Positions 26,346 through 35,176 of a DNA stretch of 64,000 bases are shown piece by piece. Both the position numbers and the translations under genes were made by a program. The DNA is taken from contig JAFDVI010000015.1 of the NCBI GenBank assembly GCA_018269055.1, positions 205,355 to 269,354 of the forward strand, in the 5' to 3' direction. Numbering within the stretch: the first letter of the stretch is position 1; the number at the start of each line of letters is the position of its first letter. This DNA is from Acidobacteriota bacterium. GTDB lineage: Bacteria > Acidobacteriota > Blastocatellia > RBC074. Under the pieces are notes generated by a model that was not told the DNA's origin, did no database searches, and saw nothing but the letters and a program-made list of their open reading frames with translations.

Positions 26346-28760
26346 CTACCCAGTCACCAGCATGAGCTGCAATTGGGTTTGCAGATTTTGCATGGACTTG
26401 GCCACTTGAGCAAAACCTTTGGTTTCACGCACGGGCGCCAACAACGGATCAGACATTAAGAATGGATGGTTGCTGTAACCGGATTGCGCCGCCTTTCCCA
26501 GCATCTCAATCGCCGAATCCGCATCGCCAAGTTGTGAATATACTTCGGCCGCGATGAAAAAGTGGTAGCTGCCAAGTTGGAGATTGGATGCGAATGTTTC
26601 TTTCAAAATCCGCTGGCCTTCCTCGATCTCACCTTCCCACGCGCAGAGCATCGCGTGAACCGTCGAAAAGAAAATCCCAGTGTCTCCGGCCTCAAGCAAA
26701 ACTTGCAAATGTTGAATGGCAGAATCTCGCTTGCCTTCGATGGAATCAATGACGCCAAGCCAGTAGTGTTTTTCAAAACAGGTGTCCGGACATTTCAACA
26801 GTTCGCGACGAGCTTCGTCATAGTTGCCTTTCTGGTATTGGATGAAACCGAGCATGTACGGAAAAGTCATCGGGTTGATTTCGGCAGCTTTGCGGAACAG
26901 CGTCAGCGCGATGTCCGGCAATCCGGCATAATCATAGGCGTGTCCCATTGCCTGGTAAGCGTATTCGCTGTTCGGCGCAGCTTGCAGCAATTGTTTGCAA
27001 ACTGTCAGCGCATTTTTCAGGTCGCCATTTTCGCCGTAATACACCGCCAGCCAGAAATACCCGGCGGGAAGTTGTGGATTCAGTTCGACGGCGCGTTTGG
27101 CGGCAATTTCTGCTTTGCCGAACATGGTATCGTCGTTCAAATAGCCGCGACCATTGATGTATCGTCCTGCCAATGCAGCCCACGCCGGAGCGTAACCGGG
27201 CTCCAATCCGACGGAAGCTTCCAACATCTCGACCGCTTTTCTGTATTCTTCGGCAGTCGTTCCGGCGTCCAATCCGCGCAGGTAAAATTCATAGGCCATG
27301 GGGTTTCGGACTTCGTCGCGCTTCAATGCTTCCTGTTCGCCGGTGGTGACTTTCAGCTTCAGGCCGCGAATCAACTCTTCACAGATTTTGTCCTGTAACG
27401 TAATGACGTTGTCAAACTTCAGGTCAATGCGTTCCTGCCACAGGATTTCGTTTTGGTGTACGTCAATCAATTGGACGTTGACGCGAAACAGGTCGCCTGC
27501 TTTCAGATAACTGCCCGAAAGGATGGTTTCGACCTGCAGTTCGCGGCCAACGGTTCGCGGTTCGACGATCTGATTACGGTACTTTTCCACCGCCGAAGAC
27601 GGGCGAACGATGAGGGATTTCAGCGGCGCGAGTTGCGAAATGACGCTATCTGCCAACGCAAATCCCAAAAATTCGATTTCGGCGTCGCCCGCCAGATTGC
27701 GCAGCGGCAAAATTGCCAATCGTCTTCGATGTGTCGCCGTCAGGCTGCTGGTTAGGCTCGGGGTTTGAGTCGGTGTAACTGCCGTGGCAAAAGAATCGTC
27801 CGCGACGAATCCAGTTTCCGGATTGATTTGCGTCACGATTTCATCCGGGTCTTCCAGCGCCAAACGCAACGCTTGGGCAAATTCAGTAGCTGAACTGAAT
27901 CGGAAATTTCGATCTTTGGCTAGCGATTTCATCAACACGGATTCCAGCGCGGGCGGGATTTCCGTGCGTATCTGACGGGCGGGCTGCGGATTGGTATTAA
28001 CCTGATGTAACAGCATTGCGCCTGCGGGAGCTTTGCCAAACGGAGGCTGGCCAGTCAGCATTTCGTACAGCACAATGCCCAACGAATAAATATCCGACCG
28101 GGGGTCCAGTTCCAATCCCAGGCTTTGTTCCGGCGACATATATGCCGGAGACCCAATGACGTTTGCACCGGTTAAATTTACCATGCCTGTATCCGCTTCT
28201 TCGGCGTGTGCTTCACGCATTTTGGCAATGCCAAAATCCAGAACTTTGGCATGCAGGTTTTTATCCTGGTGCTGTTCGATGATGATGTTGTCAGGTTTCA
28301 AATCGCGGTGAATGATGCCTTCGATGTGCGCGGAAGCAATGGCTGAACAAATTTGTTCCATCAATTCCACCGCCACTTCGACTTCCAATGCTCCGCGACG
28401 CAACAGTTGGCGAAGGCTTTGACCGCGAGCGAATTCCATGACGATGTACGGACCGTGATCACTGATGCCGTAATCGTAAATCTGGATGATGTTCGGGTGC
28501 CGGAGTCGGGCGACGGATTGCGCTTCGCGACGAAATCGTTTCTGAATCTTGTCATCTCGGCTGAGCGTTGGCAGCAGCATTTTAACGGCGACGGCGCGGT
28601 CCAGACCAAGTTGAGTGGCCTCAAATACAGCGCCCATTCCTCCCTTGCTTACCAATCGTTCGACGCGGTACCGGCTTGCCAGCACGGTTCCAGCCTGCAT
28701 CCCGTACCAGCTTTCCGGCTGCGCTTCAGAAGGAAAATTCGCCAAATCTTCGGTCGTCAT
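26346..28760 (-). CDS. Cytosolic Ser/Thr protein kinase with TolB-like and TPR domains
   Basis: An 804-residue PknB-like kinase. Residues about 31-300 hold the kinase fold: glycine loop VSKGGMGAVFEA, ATP lysine Lys60 in VAVKML, catalytic HRDLKPDNIII and DFGIAKM. After a Thr/Ser-rich linker, LAILPLRNLAGDAEIEFLGFALAD starts a TolB/FlgO-like region (about 385-510) often seen after kinase or cyclase domains. TPR helices (about 520-790) end the protein. No transmembrane segment is visible, so it is predicted to be soluble, unlike classical PknB. ATG 28760 follows AGGAGAG; a longer frame from 28919 is not favoured. Its targets are unknown. Confidence 0.88.
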   Translation of the reverse strand: MTTEDLANFPSEAQPESWYGMQAGTVLASRYRVERLVSKGGMGAVFEATQLGLDRAVAVKMLLPTLSRDDKIQKRFRREAQSVARLRHPNIIQIYDYGISDHGPYIVMEFARGQSLRQLLRRGALEVEVAVELMEQICSAIASAHIEGIIHRDLKPDNIIIEQHQDKNLHAKVLDFGIAKMREAHAEEADTGMVNLTGANVIGSPAYMSPEQSLGLELDPRSDIYSLGIVLYEMLTGQPPFGKAPAGAMLLHQVNTNPQPARQIRTEIPPALESVLMKSLAKDRNFRFSSATEFAQALRLALEDPDEIVTQINPETGFVADDSFATAVTPTQTPSLTSSLTATHRRRLAILPLRNLAGDAEIEFLGFALADSVISQLAPLKSLIVRPSSAVEKYRNQIVEPRTVGRELQVETILSGSYLKAGDLFRVNVQLIDVHQNEILWQERIDLKFDNVITLQDKICEELIRGLKLKVTTGEQEALKRDEVRNPMAYEFYLRGLDAGTTAEEYRKAVEMLEASVGLEPGYAPAWAALAGRYINGRGYLNDDTMFGKAEIAAKRAVELNPQLPAGYFWLAVYYGENGDLKNALTVCKQLLQAAPNSEYAYQAMGHAYDYAGLPDIALTLFRKAAEINPMTFPYMLGFIQYQKGNYDEARRELLKCPDTCFEKHYWLGVIDSIEGKRDSAIQHLQVLLEAGDTGIFFSTVHAMLCAWEGEIEEGQRILKETFASNLQLGSYHFFIAAEVYSQLGDADSAIEMLGKAAQSGYSNHPFLMSDPLLAPVRETKGFAQVAKSMQNLQTQLQLMLVTG

Positions 28761-29141
28761 TGCCAACTTACTCTCCTGTCTATTGCTCGATTCCAATTTG
28801 ATTGGGTCACTACGGCATTGGCCAGCATTCGGTTCTACGCGAAACCGGTGGCAACCAGATTCAAGACAATCTTTGCGCCATACAACGGCGTCAATGTAGC
28901 CGTCCTTTGCCCGGTACACAAACCAGGGGATCCCGCCGAATCCGAAAAACTGAACTGAATTGCGGAAAATGAATACGCGTTATCACTCCTTCTTCCGCAA
29001 CTTGAGAAAACACAAGCGACTAAAACAGAACGTTTGCTGGCAAGTGGATTGCCTGATTATTCGCGGTAATTTTGGCGGCCGTATTTTGACTCCCTTCGAC
29101 GGCATTACTGAAAACTTCCAAAACTTTTGCAGGAGAACGTG
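28761..29141. other. Intergenic region between divergent kinase and outer-membrane barrel genes
   Basis: 381 bases between genes diverging from it. A small open frame at 28960-29142 has no homology signal or ribosome-binding site. The only notable element is the sigma-54-like promoter at 29038-29053. Confidence 0.5.
29038..29053 (+). promoter_or_regulatory. Candidate sigma-54 (-24/-12) promoter
   Basis: TGGCAAGTGGATTGCC has the invariant GG-N10-GC spacing and close match to TGGCACG-N4-TTGCW. Transcription would start near 29065, about 78 bases before ATG 29142. No upstream activator site was identified. Confidence 0.45.
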
Positions 29142-29732
29142 ATGAGCAAAACATTTTTTCGTGCTCTTTTGGTGACAAGCCTATTGATGCTGGTTGGAAC
29201 CCAAATCAACTTTTCACAGGAAATCCCCAAACTGGAAATCGGAGCGCATTACACACTTCTTCGTTTCAGCGATTTCGACGCCAACGATTCAGGCGTTGGC
29301 GCGCGGGTCACCTTCAATCTGACGAACCAGATTGCGGTCGAAGGCGAATACAATTTCTTTCCGGAAAAACGCCGAAACTTCGTGGACACGTTTTATCTCA
29401 ACAGCCGTCGGTATCAAGGATTGGTCGGAGTGAAAGCCGGTGTCCGAGGCGACAAGGTTGGAATTTTTGGCAAACTCAGACCCGGATTTGTTCATTTCGG
29501 GGAAGGGACATTTGACCCGACGATTCTGACGTTCCGGGCTGTTCCTCCAACGTTCAAATCCACGCAATTTGCATTGGATGCCGGAGGCGTGTTGGAACTC
29601 TATCCATCGCGTCAGACCGTCATGCGCTTTGATTTGGGCGACACCCTCATTCATTTTAACGGTGATGGCGGACGTCCCAAATTTACCAGTCACAATTTGC
29701 AACTGAGCGCCGGATTTGGAGTGAGGTTTTAG
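29142..29732 (+). CDS. Outer-membrane beta-barrel protein
   Basis: A 196-residue protein with a signal peptide (FFRALLVTSLLMLVGTQI, cleavage near residue 25) and about eight amphipathic beta-strands such as KLEIGAHYTLLRF, GVGARVTFNL, IAVEGEYNFF, GLVGVKAGVR, VGIFGKLRPGF, GGVLELYPS, TVMRFDLGDT and a last strand ending GFGVRF. A C-terminal Phe is the usual outer-membrane assembly signal. It resembles the OmpA-like or Ail/OmpX-sized eight-strand barrels. Start ATG 29142 follows AGGAGAACGTG. It is preceded by a possible sigma-54 promoter. Function unknown. Confidence 0.78.
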   Translation: MSKTFFRALLVTSLLMLVGTQINFSQEIPKLEIGAHYTLLRFSDFDANDSGVGARVTFNLTNQIAVEGEYNFFPEKRRNFVDTFYLNSRRYQGLVGVKAGVRGDKVGIFGKLRPGFVHFGEGTFDPTILTFRAVPPTFKSTQFALDAGGVLELYPSRQTVMRFDLGDTLIHFNGDGGRPKFTSHNLQLSAGFGVRF

Positions 29733-29741
29733 CGGTATCGC

Positions 29742-29774
29742 ATGGCAGAGCCGCCCGCCGGGCAACTCTGCCAT
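29742..29774. terminator. Hairpin between convergent genes
   Basis: ATGGCAGAG (29742-29750) pairs exactly with 29766-29774. It sits between the convergent barrel and DinB genes. There is no clear T-run on the plus side, so termination strength is uncertain. Confidence 0.55.
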
Positions 29775-29778
29775 ACGG

Positions 29779-30243
29779 TTATTGAAAGGCTTTTTTTAAC
29801 AGGGCAATCTGTCCGGCGTGATACAAATCGTGCTGAATGACGCCGTGCAATAGCGCGTAGATCGAGTAGCTGGCTTCGGAAACCGCTTCATCCAGTTTGG
29901 CGTCGTCAATGTTCTTGATTGCATTCCGCAACGCCGCATTGCTGAATTCCAGGCTCTGCAAGGTCGTTTGCCAGGCGGTTTCGCCGGTATTGATGACCGG
30001 CGGGAAGTTGACTTCGTCAGGCGGGTTTTTCATCGGATTGCCTTCCAATCGCTGTTTGGCAATTTGTTCCCAGGCGATGATGTGATTGACCAATTCCCAA
30101 ATGCTGTGCGCGGCAGGAATCGGTCGAGCAGCGGCTTGTTTCGCCGTAACTCCCTCCAATAATTCGCGCAAGCTTGGCCCATGCCAAGCCGGACCTTGAT
30201 AGGCGCGCTTCAGTTGACTGTTTATGCGATGCGTTTCTGTCAT
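29779..30243 (-). CDS. DinB-superfamily protein
   Basis: A 154-residue four-helix-bundle protein. The DinB/YfiT family signature is seen in the helix SIWELVNHIIAWEQIAKQRLEG (first metal His) and near the C-terminus LLHGVIQHDLYHAGQIALLKK, which supplies the other two histidines of a metal site. Members are thiol-dependent transferases or have unknown roles. ATG 30243 follows GGAGGAT. No obvious partner; it lies downstream of treS on the same strand with a 71-base gap. Confidence 0.82.
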   Translation of the reverse strand: MTETHRINSQLKRAYQGPAWHGPSLRELLEGVTAKQAAARPIPAAHSIWELVNHIIAWEQIAKQRLEGNPMKNPPDEVNFPPVINTGETAWQTTLQSLEFSNAALRNAIKNIDDAKLDEAVSEASYSIYALLHGVIQHDLYHAGQIALLKKAFQ

Positions 30244-30314
30244 GTTGATCCTCCGAATGAAAATGGTTGGTGAACACAAGTCGTCAGCTTGCTTCAGAAG
30301 GCCATAATCGAAAT

Positions 30315-31997
30315 TTACCGTTTCGTGTCTTCCTTGAGCAAGAACCTGAAAAAGCCATATTCATTAAACGAAAGCTGATACGGCAGTTTGCTGATGCGCG
30401 GAAACACTACGTCTCCGGACATTTCCACCGGAATGCGACTTTCATACTTGCTTAAATCGAGTTCAACCGATTGCGGTGAACGAGAGAGATTGTAAACACA
30501 GAGCACGGTTTCCCCCAGATAATGACGTGTGAAGGCAAAAATTTTCCGATTCTGTGGCTTGATGAATTCCAGGGAGCCTCGGCTGAAAACCGGATGTTGT
30601 CGTCGCATCTCAATCGAGCGTTGCACCCAATGCAACAGCGAAGATGAAGTCCGCATTTGTGCTTCGACGTTGACGGACTGGAAACCATAAACCGGGTCCA
30701 TAATCACCGGAAAATACAACTGCGCAAAATCAGCACGGGAAAACCCTGCGTTGCGGTCGGTTGACCACTGCATAGGGGTGCGAACACCGTCGCGGTCGCC
30801 CAGGTAAATGTTGTCGCCCATCCCAATTTCGTCGCCATAGTAAAGAAACGGGCTGCCCGGCAAACCGAATATCAATCCGTGCATCAATTCGATTCTGCGC
30901 CGTCCATTGTCCATCAGCGGAGCCAGTCGCCGCCGTATGCCGACGTTGCAGCGCATTCGTTTGTCTTTGGCATATTCGTTGTAAAGGTAATCCCGTTCTT
31001 CGTCGGTCACCATTTCCAGCGTCATTTCGTCGTGGTTGCGTAAAAACGTGCCCCATTGGCAGTTTTCCGGAATTGGCGGCGTGCGTTCCAAAATTTCAAC
31101 AATCGGGCGGCGATCTTCCTGGCTGAGCGCCATAAACAGCCGAGGCATGATGGGAAAATGATATGCCATGTGGCATTCGTCACCGTCGCCAAAATAATCC
31201 ACCACATCTTCAGGCCATTGATTGGCTTCAGCCAGCAAAACGCGACCCGGATAATGTTGGTCAACATGCGCGCGCAGTCGTTTAATGAAAGCGTGTGTTT
31301 CCGGCAGGTTTTCGCAATTTGTGCCTTCGCGCTCGAACAAATAAGGGATTGCATCCAACCGAAACCCATCAATGCCCATTTCCATCCAGAAAGAAAGAAC
31401 ATCCAGCATTGCCCGCTGTACCTCAGGATTGTCGTAATTCAGATCGGGCTGATGACGAAAGAACCGGTGCCAGTAAAAGGCTCCGGCCTGTTCGTCCCAC
31501 GTCCAGTTGGAGCGTTCCGTGTCTATAAAAATAATGCGCGCGTCGGTGTATTTCTGGTCGGTATCGTTCCACACATACCAATCGCGTTTGGGAGAATCCG
31601 GCGAACGGCGGGATGCCTGAAACCAGGGGTGCTGATCCGATGTGTGATTGAGCACCAGGTCGGCAATGACGCGAATCCCGCGTTTGTGCGCCGTATCCAA
31701 AAAGCGTTTGAAATCTTTGACGTCGCCATATTCCGGCAGCATCACCAGATAATCCGAAATGTCATACCCACCGTCGCGCAGTGGCGAAGCGTACATCGGC
31801 AACAACCAAATGCAGTCAATTCCCAACCATTCCAGATAGTCCAGCTTTTCCGTCAGGCCACGGAAATCGCCAACGCCATCAGAATTGGAATCGAAAAAGC
31901 CGCGCACATAAATTTCATAAAAAATCGCGTCCTTGAACCAAAGTGGATCGTCATTGAGTTTGCGACGTCGTTTTACATTCCGATTTGAATTCCCCAC
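30315..31997 (-). CDS. treS: Trehalose synthase / maltose alpha-D-glucosyltransferase
   Basis: It interconverts maltose and trehalose (intramolecular transglycosylation). The 560-residue protein is a GH13 alpha-amylase-family enzyme. Catalytic residues are Asp215 in GFRLDAIPY (nucleophile), Glu257 in LLAEANQW (acid/base) and Asp323 in LRNHDEM. Typical TreS sequences are [50 protein letters not shown] and [18 protein letters not shown]. No maltokinase fusion is present. Start is GTG 31997, preceded by GAGGAG. It lies 42 bases downstream of treY on the same strand; the two likely form an operon. Confidence 0.93.
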   Translation of the reverse strand: MGNSNRNVKRRRKLNDDPLWFKDAIFYEIYVRGFFDSNSDGVGDFRGLTEKLDYLEWLGIDCIWLLPMYASPLRDGGYDISDYLVMLPEYGDVKDFKRFLDTAHKRGIRVIADLVLNHTSDQHPWFQASRRSPDSPKRDWYVWNDTDQKYTDARIIFIDTERSNWTWDEQAGAFYWHRFFRHQPDLNYDNPEVQRAMLDVLSFWMEMGIDGFRLDAIPYLFEREGTNCENLPETHAFIKRLRAHVDQHYPGRVLLAEANQWPEDVVDYFGDGDECHMAYHFPIMPRLFMALSQEDRRPIVEILERTPPIPENCQWGTFLRNHDEMTLEMVTDEERDYLYNEYAKDKRMRCNVGIRRRLAPLMDNGRRRIELMHGLIFGLPGSPFLYYGDEIGMGDNIYLGDRDGVRTPMQWSTDRNAGFSRADFAQLYFPVIMDPVYGFQSVNVEAQMRTSSSLLHWVQRSIEMRRQHPVFSRGSLEFIKPQNRKIFAFTRHYLGETVLCVYNLSRSPQSVELDLSKYESRIPVEMSGDVVFPRISKLPYQLSFNEYGFFRFLLKEDTKR

Positions 31998-32039
31998 GTA
32001 TTACTCCTCTGTTTGTTTTTCGGTCGCTGACTGCTCTGC

Positions 32040-35015
32040 TCAAGCAACTTGTTCGAGCAAAGCTGCCGGAAGATGAGCAAACACTTCAGCCAATGACAGC
32101 ATTCTTTTTCCAGACCTTTCGATCACTCTCACTTCCTGGCCTGTCAGCACATCGCGGTAGCGTACGCCTCGCATTTCGTCGAGCAGCACGACTGCCGTTT
32201 CTCCCCAAACCTGACTGCCAAGCGGTGGTTGCGTGGTATCTCCCAACTGCGTGAAAAAACGTCCCGCAATGACAATCGCGGTTTGCTCTTCCGCCACACG
32301 CGCAAAGGCGATGATGTTGCGTTCCTTCTTGCCGCTGGCACGCAATGGCAAGTATTTGCCGTTGATGAACAGGTTGTGATGATCGCGGCGAAATCTGAGC
32401 GCCTGCCGGGTCAGGTAAAATTTGATGCGGCCGTCTTCCGGATTCCTGAGCATTTCGGCGACTGTTGAGGTTTCGTTGCTAGTGGTTTTTCCAACCATCG
32501 AAGCCAAAATTTTCTGTCTGTGCGCATAATCCACTGTGCGGCGATTGTCCGGGTCAACCAGATTGAAATTCCACAACTCCGTTCCCTGATAAAAATCAGG
32601 GATTCCGGGCGAGGCGATTTTAAGCAGCGTCTGCGAAAGCGAATTGAAGATGCCGGCGCGCGACATCGTCGTCTGGAATTCGGAAAATGACTTGAGAAAG
32701 TCATTGTTATCGCCGGGATCGAGCGCCGCGCGAACAAATTTTCGCAACGCCAGTTCATAACCTTCGTCGGGGCTGATCCAACTGGAATGAACCTTTGCTT
32801 CGCGCAAGGCTTTGATCAAGTACTCTTCGATGCGCTGGATGAACGTCGCATGCGCTTCCGCCTTCATTTGCTCTATCGCCGTGAATGGCCATATCCCGAT
32901 CAGCGTTTGGTAAAACAGATATTCTTCATTCGAGTCGGGAGCGATTGACTCTTCCAGTTGCGTTTTCTTTTCCTGATTCAGATTTTGCCAGCGCAAAATG
33001 GCGTGATACCAACGGGTAGGAATCTCAGAAAGCACATTGATGCGTGCACGCAAATCTTCACTGCGTTTGGTGTCGTGTGTGGACGTGGCCGACAAACTGT
33101 TGGGCCATTGCAGCGCGCGTCGCTGGTTCTGCAGATGGAAATTTTCCCTTGTGATGCCGAAGCTTTCCGGCTCGCCGCCTACTTCATTTAATGAACTGAG
33201 CGGATGGCGGCGGTAAAACGCAGTGTCTTCCAGCCCCTTTGCCATAACGGGACCGGTCAATTGCTGAAAGTGGCTGACGAAATCGCGACGCATTTGCCGT
33301 TCTGTGTCATTGAGTCCATCAGGATCGTTCAGCAGCAAAATCGAACCGATGAAATCGAACAACGAGGGACTGGTGGCTGGGTTACGGCGTTTCGCTTTGC
33401 GAATGGCAGTCAGGATATAACCACGATCTTCCTGACTGACCGACGTTTGATCAGAGGTGATATAGCTGCGATAGACCGGAAAGCAGGCAACCAGTTCGGC
33501 CAAGGCATATTGCAGGCTGTTGAGCGTGAAATCACGCGAATACCGATGTTGCTCGGAAATTCTGTCCAACCGACGTGCCAACACATGAAGTTCGCTGGAC
33601 ATTGCCACACGCAAGATCAGCTTTTTACATTCGTACATCAGATCATCGAAGCCGGTCGTGTTTTTGATGAAGCGTTCATATAGTCGTTTGAATGCCAGCG
33701 CCTTACTGGTATCCACAAACACGCCGTTGAGCAGATTCAGAAAATCGTGCCCGGTTGTTCCCTGGACGAGCCAGTTCACATTCAGCGATTCGTGGTCGCC
33801 CAAAATCTTTTCCGCGACCACGTAACAGGGTTTGCCAGCGCCATCGGTTGGCACGATTCGCTGGTGAGTGCGGGATAAAGCTTTTCCGGTCGAGGATTCG
33901 CGCGCCTGAGCCAGCGTAATCAAACTGGCCTGTTGCAAGTTGAACAGGTATTGGGCCGGATCAAATAGCCCGTCCACGTGATCAATGCGCAAACCTGTCA
34001 CCCACCCTTGTTTCATCAACCGCAAAGTCAGGTCATGCACGGCGGCGAAAACGACAGGCTCTTCAACACGAATAGCTGCTAGTTCATTGATGTCGAAAAA
34101 GCGCCGGTAATTGATTTCTTCGGACGCTACGCGCCAATAACACAGCCGATATGCCTGTTCCGCGAGCAATGCTTCCAGGCGGTCAAAACTGGCCGGATCG
34201 CCTTTCGTGCCGTTAAATTCGTTGAGCGTCACTTTGAGAGCAGCCCGCATTGTCGCGTTTGCCGAAACCAGCAACGCCAAACGGCGTTTGATGATCTCTT
34301 TTTCCCGTCGTCGCTCCTTGATTTTGTCCGGGTGAAGCACCGTGCGCGCAGGTAAATGGCTCAGCGCGGTGATGATGCTTTCCAGTTCCAATACATCAGT
34401 GTGAAGTTCGCCGAGTTTCGGTTTCACACTCGGCAGCAGCAATTCCAAAATCCGAGTGTAAGTGCGCGGGGCAATCGGCAGCCGCATTTCATAATAATGA
34501 GCGAAAAACGCTCCGCGATGATAACTGAGTTTGATTTCCTGGTTTTCCAGGACGCGGCCATATTGTTCTCCCAAAACCGGCAACAGTACCTTGTTGATCA
34601 GATCTGACTTGGGCGGGTTCCAATCAATGTCAAAAAATTCGGCAAACGGCGACCCTGGCCCATTTTCCAGCACATCGTTCCACCAACGATTGCCTCCGCC
34701 GGCAATGCACATGTGGTTCGGCACAATGTCCATCATCAAACCCATATCACGTTGGCGCAATTTCCGGGCGAAGGTGACGAACTCCTCTTCTGTTCCAATT
34801 TCCGAGTTGAGTTTCGAATGATCTATGACGTCGTAACAATGCAGGCTTCCTGGTCGAGCCAGCAACAATGGAGACGCGTAACAATCGGTGATTCCAAGGT
34901 CATACAGGTAATCCACGATTGCGGTCGCCTGATTGAACGTGAACTGATTGTTGAATTGTAGGCGATAGGTCGCGCTGGGAATTCGCGCATGAATTGGGTT
35001 CGAGCGATCGTTCAT
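32040..35015 (-). CDS. treY: Malto-oligosyltrehalose synthase
   Basis: It isomerises the reducing-end alpha-1,4 bond of malto-oligosaccharides to alpha-1,1, giving maltooligosyltrehalose. The 991-residue GH13 protein has [16 protein letters not shown] at the start, [27 protein letters not shown], the catalytic [27 protein letters not shown], the GTTGHDFLN segment and a C-terminal [23 protein letters not shown]. The length is in the family's upper range (700-1000). ATG 35015. The companion hydrolase TreZ is not in the window, so it must be elsewhere if the TreYZ pathway is complete. Confidence 0.94.
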   Translation of the reverse strand: MNDRSNPIHARIPSATYRLQFNNQFTFNQATAIVDYLYDLGITDCYASPLLLARPGSLHCYDVIDHSKLNSEIGTEEEFVTFARKLRQRDMGLMMDIVPNHMCIAGGGNRWWNDVLENGPGSPFAEFFDIDWNPPKSDLINKVLLPVLGEQYGRVLENQEIKLSYHRGAFFAHYYEMRLPIAPRTYTRILELLLPSVKPKLGELHTDVLELESIITALSHLPARTVLHPDKIKERRREKEIIKRRLALLVSANATMRAALKVTLNEFNGTKGDPASFDRLEALLAEQAYRLCYWRVASEEINYRRFFDINELAAIRVEEPVVFAAVHDLTLRLMKQGWVTGLRIDHVDGLFDPAQYLFNLQQASLITLAQARESSTGKALSRTHQRIVPTDGAGKPCYVVAEKILGDHESLNVNWLVQGTTGHDFLNLLNGVFVDTSKALAFKRLYERFIKNTTGFDDLMYECKKLILRVAMSSELHVLARRLDRISEQHRYSRDFTLNSLQYALAELVACFPVYRSYITSDQTSVSQEDRGYILTAIRKAKRRNPATSPSLFDFIGSILLLNDPDGLNDTERQMRRDFVSHFQQLTGPVMAKGLEDTAFYRRHPLSSLNEVGGEPESFGITRENFHLQNQRRALQWPNSLSATSTHDTKRSEDLRARINVLSEIPTRWYHAILRWQNLNQEKKTQLEESIAPDSNEEYLFYQTLIGIWPFTAIEQMKAEAHATFIQRIEEYLIKALREAKVHSSWISPDEGYELALRKFVRAALDPGDNNDFLKSFSEFQTTMSRAGIFNSLSQTLLKIASPGIPDFYQGTELWNFNLVDPDNRRTVDYAHRQKILASMVGKTTSNETSTVAEMLRNPEDGRIKFYLTRQALRFRRDHHNLFINGKYLPLRASGKKERNIIAFARVAEEQTAIVIAGRFFTQLGDTTQPPLGSQVWGETAVVLLDEMRGVRYRDVLTGQEVRVIERSGKRMLSLAEVFAHLPAALLEQVA

Positions 35016-35176
35016 GGTTTTGATTTTTTAGAGAGAGATTCCGTCTGGAATCTGAAGGGGAAATTCCATCCAAATGATGACGATCAGGATCGAGGAAGGC
35101 GCCACCAAAAAAGCTGTCAAAAATTATAACCTAATTCGGTGGAATGATCCGGGAGAATATCGAAATCGTCAGGCAG

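Noticed and set aside
28960..29142. Small open frame in the kinase/barrel intergenic region
   Set aside because: No ribosome-binding site, and it runs into the likely sigma-54 promoter and the start of the next gene.
31056..31988. 310-residue frame antisense to treS
   Set aside because: Shadow of a well-supported glycoside hydrolase gene.
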